Assembly: GCA_050485745.1 (NCBI GenBank)
Contig: JBJHBY010000210.1
Span: 1 to 6,126, forward strand
Direction: 5' to 3'
DNA: 6,126 nt
Source of the DNA: JBJHBY01 sp050485745
GTDB taxonomy: Bacteria; Pseudomonadota; Gammaproteobacteria; Pseudomonadales; CAMLJR01
Every line of letters starts with the position of its first letter. Positions within the stretch are counted from its first letter, which is position 1. Below, piece after piece: positions 1 to 5,433 of this stretch. Under the pieces are notes generated by a model. It was given only the letters and a program-made list of their open reading frames with translations, was not told the DNA's origin and made no database searches. The position numbers and the translations under genes are program-made.

Positions 1-141
1 GCCGGCGGCGTCGTCCTTGGCGCTGTTGATGCGCAGACCGGAGGACAAGCGCTGCAGGGAGGTCTGCAGGGCGCTCTGGGAGGTGTTCAGGTTGCGCTGG
101 GCGTTCAGCGACGCCAGGTTGGTATTGATGACTTGCGCCAT
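1..141 (-). CDS. fliC: Flagellin, N-terminal part (cut by window edge)
   Basis: Read on the minus strand from the ATG at 141-139, this gives 47 codons with no stop up to base 1. The product begins MAQVINTNLASLNAQRNLNT and continues with a stretch containing LQRLSSGLRIN and AKDDAAG. These are hallmarks of the conserved flagellin D0/D1 N-terminal helix, which packs in the filament core and carries the export information. Flagellin is secreted by the flagellar type III apparatus and polymerises as the filament. A GGAG (minus strand of 151-154) lies 9 bases before the ATG and supports this start. A sigma-28 promoter lies about 120 bases upstream on the same strand. The central domain and C-terminus are outside the window, so length and intactness cannot be judged. 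Family assignment is firm; which flagellin paralogue it is remains unknown. Confidence 0.95.
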   Translation of the reverse strand, partial: MAQVINTNLASLNAQRNLNTSQSALQTSLQRLSSGLRINSAKDDAAG

Positions 142-261
142 GCAGGTGGGCTCCGGCGAATCGTTGTTGGTGTTGTGCCCGGTGCTTGATCAGGGCCTTG
201 TTGTATCGGGTTGCGCCTGGAAGCGCAGCCGCCGCTGTGGCCGATTGTCGTCAACTTCTGC
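142..261 (-). other. Predicted 5' leader of fliC mRNA
   Basis: This is the inferred untranslated leader between the sigma-28 start near 261 and the fliC ATG. It contains a small dyad (TGCGC at 212-216, GCGCA at 223-227, six-base loop). Closer to the ribosome binding site is a C/A-rich, probably unstructured stretch (minus strand of 161-180). The leader is long, and no riboswitch or known RNA family is recognised. The extent depends wholly on the promoter call. Confidence 0.45.
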
Positions 262-267
262 GGGTAC

Positions 268-294
268 GTATCGGCAGGGTCTGGCCGGACTTTA
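268..294 (-). promoter_or_regulatory. Sigma-28 (FliA) promoter of fliC
   Basis: On the minus strand, TAAAGTCC (294-287) is followed by an 11-base spacer and GCCGATAC (275-268). The flagellar sigma-28 consensus is TAAAGTTT-N11-GCCGATAA, so the spacing is exact and 13 of 16 positions match. Transcription would start near 261, giving a leader of about 120 bases before the flagellin ATG. This is the expected class of promoter for a late flagellar gene. Confidence 0.9.
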
Positions 295-433
295 GGTTCA
301 CCAGAGGTGTGCAGCCGGCTCGCGCTGCCGCACTGTCTATCTATCCATTGCATTTATGACCATCATTTATTGGCCTGCCTGCCCGCCACATCATGCTGTG
401 CCGGATTTTCTGGCGCCGGATGCGGGGACGTGG

Positions 434-460
434 TAAAGATTGTGCCTGTGTTGCCGTTAA
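434..460 (+). promoter_or_regulatory. Sigma-28 (FliA) promoter of fliS
   Basis: TAAAGATT (434-441), an 11-base spacer, then GCCGTTAA (453-460) match the sigma-28 consensus TAAAGTTT-N11-GCCGATAA at 14 of 16 positions with exact spacing. The predicted start near 467 is about 34 bases before the fliS ATG at 501. It faces away from the fliC promoter. Because it lies inside the 5' extension of the longest possible reading frame, it also argues that fliS starts at 501 and not at an upstream ATG. Confidence 0.88.
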
Positions 461-500
461 CAGGGTGTACTCAACTCCTCCCAAGGCAGGTGAACAGCTC

Positions 501-917
501 ATGGTCAACCAGCGCGCAATGCGGCAGTACCAACAGGTCGATACCCGGACGGCGGTGGAGGGCGCTTCGCCCCACCGACTGGTGCAACTGTTGATGGAAG
601 GCGTACTGCGTCGCCTGGCGGAGGCGCGGGGCGCCATGGCCCGTGGCGACATCGCCGCCCGCGGTGAGCGCGTGGGCAAGGCCATCGCCATTCTCAACAC
701 CCTGCAGGCGTCCCTTAACAAGGAAGTGAACAGCGAACTGCCGGAACAACTCGACGCGCTCTATGACTATATGCAGCGCCGCCTGCTGGCGGTCAGTGCC
801 CAGGGAGACGAAGCCGCCCTGGAGGAAGTCATGGAGCTGATGCGCACGGTCAAGGAAGGCTGGGACGGTATCGCCCAGCAGCCGACTGCGCCAACCGCCG
901 GGGCGCCGGTTGCCTGA
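501..917 (+). CDS. fliS: Flagellar export chaperone FliS
   Basis: Encodes 138 residues, the normal FliS length. FliS is a small cytoplasmic helical-bundle chaperone that binds the C-terminal disordered part of flagellin, stops it polymerising early and hands it to the export gate. Family features are an N-terminal tyrosine region (Tyr10, then QQVDT), the conserved ASPHRLVQLLMEG segment (residues 22-34), a helix with ARGDIAARGE (47-56), and the LYDYMQRRLL block (87-96), ending in KEGWDGI (118-124). An open frame extends upstream to an ATG at 393. The start at 501 is chosen because AGGTGA (488-493) sits 7 bases before it, because the protein then begins like other FliS proteins, and because a sigma-28 promoter lies between 393 and 501. 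The gene is transcribed away from fliC and is not preceded by fliD here, unlike the usual fliD-fliS order. No fliT-like frame follows. Confidence 0.94.
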   Translation: MVNQRAMRQYQQVDTRTAVEGASPHRLVQLLMEGVLRRLAEARGAMARGDIAARGERVGKAIAILNTLQASLNKEVNSELPEQLDALYDYMQRRLLAVSAQGDEAALEEVMELMRTVKEGWDGIAQQPTAPTAGAPVA

Positions 918-1163
918 TCGCCGGCCGCCGGACCGCCGGTCGGGCAGGATTCCCGCCCCGGATCTCGCACGGCCGGTTGGTTTCGGCTATCTTCTTCTTA
1001 CTGAGCCGGCCTGAATGTTACGGGGTCGCTCTAACGGATAAGTCACGGCGGGGCTGGCGCTGTCGGGACAGACCAGAAAAGGCAGAACAACAAAAAGAAC
1101 ACCGGGTCGGAGCATGGTGTGGCGATGCGGCGGGCAGAGCTCTTGGACAGGGACGGTCAGACG
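918..1163 (+). other. Intergenic region between fliS and the EAL-domain gene
   Basis: This holds no gene that I can support. The first 60 bases are very GC-rich with several short overlapping dyads (around 921-957), but none is followed by a T-run, so no intrinsic terminator is called. A purine-rich, probably unstructured stretch spans about 1074-1103. GGAG at 1109-1112 could serve an upstream GTG start at 1119 of the next gene. I found no convincing sigma-70, sigma-28 or sigma-54 promoter, so read-through from the fliS promoter is possible. Confidence 0.4.
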
Positions 1164-3317
1164 ATGATCCTGGTGGTGGAGGACAACCCGGTCGAACGCC
1201 TGCTGCTCGATCGGGTGCTGCGCGAGGCGGGCTTTGAGCGCCTCCTGGCGCCGGATGGCGAGACGGCTCTGGCCCACGTGGCGCAGCGCGCGCCGGACCT
1301 GATCCTCCTCGATGCCCTGCTGCCGGACATCGACGGCTTTGAAATCTGCGAACGGCTGCGCGCCGATCCGCGCTTGCTGCATATCCCGGTGATGATGCTC
1401 ACCGGCCTGGACGATGTCGCCTCGATCGATCGCGCCTATCAGTGTGGCGCCACGGATTTTTTCACCAAACCCATCAATACCTCGCTGCTGGTGCACCGCA
1501 TCCGCTATCTGCTGCGGGCGCGGGACCTCAACACGGAACTGCGCCTGTCCAGGCAGTCCCTGGCCAGCGCCCAGCAGATCGCCCGCCTCGGGCACTGGGA
1601 TCTCGAGATCGATCGCGGCCGCCTGCGTATTTCCGAGGAGCTGTGCCGTCTGTGCGAGCTGGAGCCCGACTACGACGACGATACTCATCCCTTGCTGGTG
1701 CACTGCCACCCGGAGGACGCCGGCTGGGTGGCGGAAACCATCGAACGTGCCGCCCGGCTGGGCGAGGATGCCCGTTTCGAGCACCGGGTGACGCTGCCGG
1801 AGGCCGGAGAGCGGGTGATGGAGGTACACCTGTCCACGCGCACCGACGAGGACGACACCCGGCATCTGCTTGGCATCTGCATGGACGTGACCGCGCGCAA
1901 GGAGACCGAAGGGGAAATCCTGCGCCTGGCTTACTTTGACCGCCTCACCGGGCTGCCCAACCGCTCCCTGCTGGAGCTCTATCTGGACCGGGCGATACCC
2001 CGGGCTCACCTGCGTGGCGGCAGCATCGGGCTGCTGGTGATCGACCTCGACCTGTTCTCCCGGGTCAATAACTCCATGGGCCACAGCGCCGGCGACGCGG
2101 TGCTGCGCCAGGTCGGCAACCGCCTGACCCGGCTGGTGTCCCCCCCGGCATCGGCACAGATGCTGGCGCAACTGGCCCTGGCCCAGGATATCGGCCAGGA
2201 TGAGGGGCGCGATCTGGTGGCGCGGCTGGGTGCGGATACTTTTGTGGTCCTGCTGGGTCGCGGTGGCGATGAACTGGCGCTGGCCAACATGGCCTCCCGC
2301 GCCATGGCACTGATGCAGCAGCCTTTCCTGTACCGCGGGCAGGAGCTGTTCATGACTGCCAGCATCGGCATCGTCTGCTCGGACTCCGGTGCCATGGCCA
2401 CGGAGACCTTGCTGCAGCAGGCGGACCTGGCCCTGCACGAGGCCAAGGCCGAGGGCCGCTCCGTGGTCCGGGAGTTCCATGGTGGCCTGGTGGCGCGGGT
2501 GGCCGCGCAGATGAGCATCCAGAGCGATCTGCGCCGGGCCCTGCACCTGGGGGAGTTCCGCCTGCATTACCAGCCGCGCCTGGGCCTGGCGGATGGCCGC
2601 GTCACCGGCTTCGAGGCCCTGTTGCGCTGGCAGCACGGCAGCCGCGGCCTGGTGCCCCCCGGGGAATTTATCGGTATTGCCGAGGAAACCGGGCAGATCG
2701 TCGAAATCGGTCGCTGGGCGCTGCAGCATGCCTGCTGGCAACACAAGCAGTGGGTGGATGCCGGCCTCACCGACGGCCGCATGGCGGTGAACGTCTCCGC
2801 CCGCCAGTTTCGCGAACCGGGCCTGGTGGCGATGGTCGATGGCGTGCTGGCGCAGACCGGCCTGGACCCGCATTACCTCGAGCTGGAGATCACCGAGGGC
2901 GTGGTCATGTCCGAGCCGCGCGCCGACGAATTGATCCAGACCCTGCGCGAGCGTGGCATCACCGTGGCCCTGGACGACTTCGGAACCGGCTTTTCCTCCC
3001 TCAGCTACCTGATCCGCTTTCCCTTCGACACCCTCAAGATCGACCGCTGCTTTGTTCAGCACATCGCCAGCGACCCGCAGAAGCAGGCCATCGTCGAGGC
3101 GGTGATCGGCTTTTCCCATCCGCTGCATCTTGAGGTAGTGGCCGAGGGGGTGGAGACGGAGGAAGAGCTGGCGGCGGTGACCGCCCTGGGTTGCAACGAG
3201 GTGCAGGGCTATCTGGTGTGCAAGCCCCTGCCGGCGCCTGAGCTCGAGGCCTGGCTGCAACAGCGCTCCGCGCCCGGTGCGATCGGTCGTGCCGCGGACT
3301 CGGGCGGCAAGGCTTGA
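1164..3317 (+). CDS. REC-PAS-GGDEF(degenerate)-EAL response regulator, probable c-di-GMP phosphodiesterase
   Basis: From the ATG at 1164 the product has 717 residues. The receiver domain (1-120) has acidic Glu6-Asp7, phosphoacceptor Asp50 (LILLDALLPD), Thr80 and Lys102. A PAS-like domain spans about 131-247. The GGDEF domain (about 253-440) keeps DRLTGLPNR and DLDLF, but its signature is GADTF (356-360), the Arg of the RxxD inhibitory site is missing, and about 20 extra residues precede the signature, so cyclase activity is unlikely. The EAL domain (about 452-700) looks complete: Glu484 (FEALLRW), Asn543, Glu575, Asp604-Asp605 (DDFGTGFSSL), Lys625, EGVET (661-665) and Gln681. It should hydrolyse c-di-GMP to pGpG under control of phosphorylation, a PAS signal and perhaps GTP. 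No membrane segment is seen. An in-frame GTG at 1119 (GGAG 6 bases upstream) and an ATG at 1125 are alternative starts; 1164 is preferred because the receiver fold begins there. It lies directly upstream of fleQ, whose product binds c-di-GMP in known relatives. Confidence 0.9.
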   Translation: MILVVEDNPVERLLLDRVLREAGFERLLAPDGETALAHVAQRAPDLILLDALLPDIDGFEICERLRADPRLLHIPVMMLTGLDDVASIDRAYQCGATDFFTKPINTSLLVHRIRYLLRARDLNTELRLSRQSLASAQQIARLGHWDLEIDRGRLRISEELCRLCELEPDYDDDTHPLLVHCHPEDAGWVAETIERAARLGEDARFEHRVTLPEAGERVMEVHLSTRTDEDDTRHLLGICMDVTARKETEGEILRLAYFDRLTGLPNRSLLELYLDRAIPRAHLRGGSIGLLVIDLDLFSRVNNSMGHSAGDAVLRQVGNRLTRLVSPPASAQMLAQLALAQDIGQDEGRDLVARLGADTFVVLLGRGGDELALANMASRAMALMQQPFLYRGQELFMTASIGIVCSDSGAMATETLLQQADLALHEAKAEGRSVVREFHGGLVARVAAQMSIQSDLRRALHLGEFRLHYQPRLGLADGRVTGFEALLRWQHGSRGLVPPGEFIGIAEETGQIVEIGRWALQHACWQHKQWVDAGLTDGRMAVNVSARQFREPGLVAMVDGVLAQTGLDPHYLELEITEGVVMSEPRADELIQTLRERGITVALDDFGTGFSSLSYLIRFPFDTLKIDRCFVQHIASDPQKQAIVEAVIGFSHPLHLEVVAEGVETEEELAAVTALGCNEVQGYLVCKPLPAPELEAWLQQRSAPGAIGRAADSGGKA

Positions 3318-3374
3318 GCCGAGCCCATGCGGCCGACGGCCCACGCGAAAGCACCGCTCTATCGGCCAATCGCC

Positions 3375-3396
3375 GGCTTGATGAAAGCCTCAAGCC
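3375..3396. repeat. Perfect inverted repeat upstream of the fleQ promoter
   Basis: GGCTTGA (3375-3381) and TCAAGCC (3390-3396) form a perfect 7-base dyad with an 8-base gap. It sits 58 bases after the stop of the EAL-domain gene and about 20 bases before the -35 region of fleQ. No T-run follows on either strand, so it is not a typical intrinsic terminator. It could be a weak terminator hairpin or an operator; the sequence does not decide. Confidence 0.4.
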
Positions 3397-3407
3397 AAGA
3401 TTATCCC

Positions 3408-3421
3408 GTCATAAATTTGAC
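3408..3421. promoter_or_regulatory. FleQ-box-like palindrome overlapping the fleQ -35
   Basis: GTCATAAATTTGAC matches the published Pseudomonas aeruginosa FleQ consensus GTCaNTAAAtTGAC, as I recall it, at 11 of the 13 specified positions, including both GTCA/TGAC arms. It overlaps the -35 hexamer TTGACC (3417-3422) of the putative fleQ promoter. A FleQ dimer bound here would block RNA polymerase, so negative autoregulation is the natural inference. Confidence 0.6.
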
Positions 3422-3444
3422 CTCGCCGGAAAATCGTTTATAAC
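3417..3444 (+). promoter_or_regulatory. Sigma-70-type promoter of fleQ
   Basis: TTGACC (3417-3422) and TATAAC (3439-3444), each 5 of 6 to consensus, are separated by 16 bases. The predicted start near 3451 gives a leader of about 90 bases before fleQ. The surrounding 3397-3450 is richer in A/T than its neighbours. A housekeeping promoter fits a gene at the top of the flagellar hierarchy. Confidence 0.72.
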
Positions 3445-3465
3445 TGCCCTTACCTAAAGTCAAAA

Positions 3466-3485
3466 CCCCGTCGCTTCAGGCGGGG
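3466..3485 (+). other. Predicted hairpin in the fleQ leader
   Basis: CCCCGTC (3466-3472) can pair with GGCGGGG (3479-3485), seven pairs including one G-U, around a six-base loop. It would form about 15 bases after the predicted transcript start and 40 bases before the ribosome binding site. There is no U-run, so it is not a terminator. It may protect the 5' end or affect translation; its function is unknown. Confidence 0.4.
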
Positions 3486-3540
3486 CGGCACCAGGCTGGC
3501 GCACAAACCAGCCACGGCCGATACGGGAAGGCGTTGCCAC

Positions 3541-4986
3541 ATGTGGGAAGAAGTCCGCGTTCTGCTGGTCGAAGACGACCCGCAGCGACGCCACGATTTT
3601 CAGGTCATTCTGGATTTTCTCGGCGAGAACCCCCGTGCCCTGGACCACGCGGGGTGGCAGCCGCTGGCCGCCGATGTCACGTCCGGTGCCGAGCTGCGTG
3701 CCGTCTTCCTGGGCAGCGGCCCGGGAGATGCGGCCCAGCGGGTGGCCCAGGTACGTGGCTGGGATCCGGCGGTCCCCGTGATTGCGCTGCCGGGGCTCGA
3801 GGTGGAGGCCATCGCGGACCCGGACCTGCGCCACGCGGTGATTGCGCGGCTCGAATACCCGCCCAGTTACAGCAAGTTGCTGGACACCCTGCATCGCGCC
3901 CAGGTCTATCGCGAGCAATACGCCCTGCGCGCCGGGCGTCTGCAGCAGCGCGATCCGCAGCTGTTCCGCAGCCTTGTCGGCACCAGTCGCGAGATCCAGA
4001 AGGTCCGCACCATGATGGCCCATGTTACCGACAAGGATGTGACGGTGCTGATCACCGGTGAATCCGGCACCGGCAAGGAGGTGGTGGCGCGCAACCTGCA
4101 CTATCACTCGCACCGGCGCGACGGACCCTTTGTGCCGGTCAATTGCGGGGCGATTCCCCGCGAGCTGCTGGAGAGCGAACTGTTCGGGCACGAGAAGGGC
4201 GCGTTCACCGGCGCCATCACCAGCCGTGCCGGGCGCTTCGAGATGGCACAGGGGGGCACCCTGTTCCTCGATGAGATCGGCGACATGCCGCTGGACATGC
4301 AGGTGAAAATCCTGCGTGTGCTGCAGGAACGCAGCTTCGAACGCGTCGGTGGCAACAGAACCTACCAGGCGGACGTACGCATCATCGCCGCCACCCACAA
4401 GGACCTGGAGCAGATGATCGGTGATGGCCGCTTCCGCGAGGACCTGTACTATCGTCTGAATGTGTTCCCCATCGAGATGCCACCCCTGCGTGAGCGCGCA
4501 GAGGATATTCCGCTGCTGCTCAACGACCTGATCACCCGGCTGGAAAACGAAAAGCGGGGCTCGATCCGCTTCAACTCCGCCGCCATCATGTCGCTGTGCT
4601 GCCACGAGTGGGCGGGCAACGTGCGCGAGCTGGCCAATCTGGTCGAGCGCATGGCCATCCTGCACCCCTATGGGGTGGTCGGGCTGCAGGATCTGCCAAA
4701 GAAGTTCCGGCACATCGAGGCCAGCGACGAGGACCTGGTGCTGCCCGCGGTCGAACCCGCCGCCGAAGCCATGCCGCTGCCCGGCACCGAGGCCCGGTTG
4801 CCGGTCAACGGTATCGACCTCAAGGACTACCTCGAGGGCCTGGAACGACAGTTGATCGAGCAGGCGCTGGATGACTGCGGTGGCGTCGTCGCCCGTGCCG
4901 CGGAGCGCCTGCGCATCCGCCGCACCACCCTGGTGGAGAAGATGCGCAAGTACGGCCTGCAGCGTGATCGCGTCGCGTCGGTGTGA
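3541..4986 (+). CDS. fleQ: Flagellar master regulator FleQ/FlrA (sigma-54 activator)
   Basis: The product has 481 residues, close to the usual FleQ length. It is a cytoplasmic enhancer-binding ATPase that remodels sigma-54 RNA polymerase at early flagellar promoters. The N-terminal receiver-like FleQ domain (about 5-125) keeps an acidic VEDD but has Gly58 (VFLGSG) where a phosphoacceptor Asp would lie, so phosphorylation is unlikely, as in known FleQ. The AAA+ domain (about 145-380) has Walker A GESGTGKE (173-180), the sigma-54 loop GAFTGA (220-225), Walker B LFLDEIGD (241-248) and FREDLYYRLN (298-307). LFRS (141-144) and Arg184-Asn185 match the c-di-GMP-binding residues of P. aeruginosa FleQ. 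A Fis-type helix-turn-helix occupies about 447-473 (AAERLRIRRTTLVEKMRKYG). GGAAG (3526-3530) lies 10 bases before the ATG. Upstream are a sigma-70 promoter and a FleQ-box-like site. Downstream is the kinase gene fleS. Confidence 0.96.
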   Translation: MWEEVRVLLVEDDPQRRHDFQVILDFLGENPRALDHAGWQPLAADVTSGAELRAVFLGSGPGDAAQRVAQVRGWDPAVPVIALPGLEVEAIADPDLRHAVIARLEYPPSYSKLLDTLHRAQVYREQYALRAGRLQQRDPQLFRSLVGTSREIQKVRTMMAHVTDKDVTVLITGESGTGKEVVARNLHYHSHRRDGPFVPVNCGAIPRELLESELFGHEKGAFTGAITSRAGRFEMAQGGTLFLDEIGDMPLDMQVKILRVLQERSFERVGGNRTYQADVRIIAATHKDLEQMIGDGRFREDLYYRLNVFPIEMPPLRERAEDIPLLLNDLITRLENEKRGSIRFNSAAIMSLCCHEWAGNVRELANLVERMAILHPYGVVGLQDLPKKFRHIEASDEDLVLPAVEPAAEAMPLPGTEARLPVNGIDLKDYLEGLERQLIEQALDDCGGVVARAAERLRIRRTTLVEKMRKYGLQRDRVASV

Positions 4987-4992
4987 GTGGCG

Positions 4993-5069
4993 GCAAGACG
5001 CAAGACGCAAGACGCAAGACGCAAGACGCAAGACGCAAGACGCGAAACGCAAGACGCGAAACGCAAGTC
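4993..5069. repeat. Heptamer tandem array, 11 units
   Basis: Seven perfect GCAAGAC units (4993-5041) are followed by GCGAAAC, GCAAGAC, GCGAAAC and GCAAGTC (5042-5069), with no bases between units. The array begins seven bases after the fleQ stop codon and runs almost directly into the first REP palindrome. The perfect head and variant tail suggest recent expansion at the fleQ side by slippage. The period of 7 is not a multiple of 3, and the array lies outside any supported gene, so it does not encode a protein repeat. Confidence 0.95.
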
Positions 5070-5071
5070 CC

Positions 5072-5107
5072 GTAGGCCGGGTTAGCCGCAAAGCGGCGTA
5101 ACCCAGC
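5072..5107 (+). repeat. REP-type palindrome 1, GTAG head
   Basis: A GTAG tetranucleotide (5072-5075) is followed by an imperfect palindrome. GCCGGGTTAGCCGC (5076-5089) pairs with GCGGCGTAACCCAGC (5093-5107) around loop AAA, with one mismatch and a bulged G at 5098. A GTAG-type head plus an imperfect palindrome is the layout of REP elements mobilised by REP-associated tyrosine transposases (RAYT). No transposase gene is in the window. Confidence 0.8.
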
Positions 5108-5207
5108 GCCACCACCAATGCCAGACGTGCCCGGGAGTTCCCTGCGAAGCGCCCCGGGACCGCTCCGGAACCCGCAACGGTGCGAGATTGAGATGGCGGT
5201 GGGAACA

Positions 5208-5242
5208 CTGGGTTACGCCGCTTTGCGGCTAACCCAGCCCAC
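5208..5242 (-). repeat. REP-type palindrome 2, inverted copy
   Basis: Read on the minus strand, this copy has head GTGG (complement of 5239-5242) in place of GTAG. It then has stem GCTGGGTTAGCCGC, loop AAA and GCGGCGTAACCCAG, with the same bulged G as copy 1. Orientation is opposite to copies 1 and 3, and about 100 bases separate it from copy 1. Such a REP / inverse-REP pair is the usual mosaic arrangement (BIME). Confidence 0.8.
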
Positions 5243-5269
5243 GCCCGAACCGGGGGCGCTGCACCTGAC

Positions 5270-5305
5270 GTAGGCTGGGTTAGCGGCAACGCCGCGTAAC
5301 CCAGC
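5270..5305 (+). repeat. REP-type palindrome 3, GTAG head
   Basis: GTAG (5270-5273) precedes GCTGGGTTAGCGGC (5274-5287), loop AAC and GCCGCGTAACCCAGC (5291-5305). The stem is 14 fully paired bases with one bulged G at 5296. The inner stem is GCGGC/GCCGC where copies 1 and 2 have GCCGC/GCGGC, so both strands of the stem changed together. The outer parts are nearly identical to the other copies. Confidence 0.8.
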
Positions 5306-5344
5306 GTCACCCCCGAGACAGGATTTCGCCTGGGTGGGTTGGCT

Positions 5345-5358
5345 GTCAATCCCTTGAC
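5345..5358. promoter_or_regulatory. FleQ box, upstream activating site for fleS
   Basis: GTCAATCCCTTGAC is a perfect GTCAA-N4-TTGAC palindrome. It matches the recalled FleQ consensus GTCaNTAAAtTGAC in both arms and at the flanking T positions, differing only at the central AAA (here CCC). It lies about 108 bases before the predicted sigma-54 start, a normal distance for an enhancer-binding protein. It is 3' of the REP cluster. Confidence 0.62.
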
Positions 5359-5390
5359 GGGGGATCCCGCTGCGGGTGGTGATGGTGGGT

Positions 5391-5427
5391 GTTTTTATTT
5401 CTATCCATCTGATAAAAAAGTAAAAAG
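5391..5427. promoter_or_regulatory. A/T-rich spacer, possible DNA-bending (IHF-like) site
   Basis: A sharply A/T-rich stretch with T-runs and A-runs lies between the FleQ box and the sigma-54 core, in otherwise GC-rich DNA. Bases 5402-5414 (TATCCATCTGATA) match the IHF consensus WATCAANNNNTTR with two mismatches. Sigma-54 promoters often need a bend here. The composition is clear; the IHF site itself is weak. Confidence 0.35.
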
Positions 5428-5433
5428 TCAGCA

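Noticed and set aside
211..594. 127-codon plus-strand frame across the fliC-fliS control region
   Set aside because: It overlaps both sigma-28 promoters and the fliS coding region in another frame, and the peptide resembles nothing known.
918..965. Intrinsic terminator after fliS
   Set aside because: Only short, overlapping GC dyads are present and no T-run follows.
987..3344. 785-codon open frame on the minus strand opposite the EAL-domain gene
   Set aside because: The plus-strand frame has clear REC, PAS, GGDEF and EAL motifs. The minus frame is low-complexity, rich in Gln, His, Gly and Ala, with no recognisable domain: a shadow of GC-rich codon bias.
3454..3461. TAAAGTCA, a sigma-28 -35-like sequence before fleQ
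   Set aside because: The sequence 11 bases downstream is CTTCAGGC, not a -10 element.
3517..3524. GCCGATAC, a sigma-28 -10-like sequence before fleQ
   Set aside because: No TAAA-type -35 lies 11 bases upstream, and a start here would leave almost no leader. It probably occurs by chance.
4993..5069. CRISPR array
   Set aside because: The unit is 7 bases with no spacers; it is a simple tandem repeat.
3460..5349. 629-codon open frame on the minus strand opposite fleQ
   Set aside because: It overlaps an unmistakable FleQ. Its N-terminal peptide repeats (LASCVLR) merely translate the heptamer array, and it spans the REP palindromes.
5361..5378. Terminator at the GGGATCCC and CCCGC-T-GCGGG dyads
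   Set aside because: The second dyad has an impossible one-base loop, and the T-run is about 18 bases away; it lies inside the fleS upstream control region.
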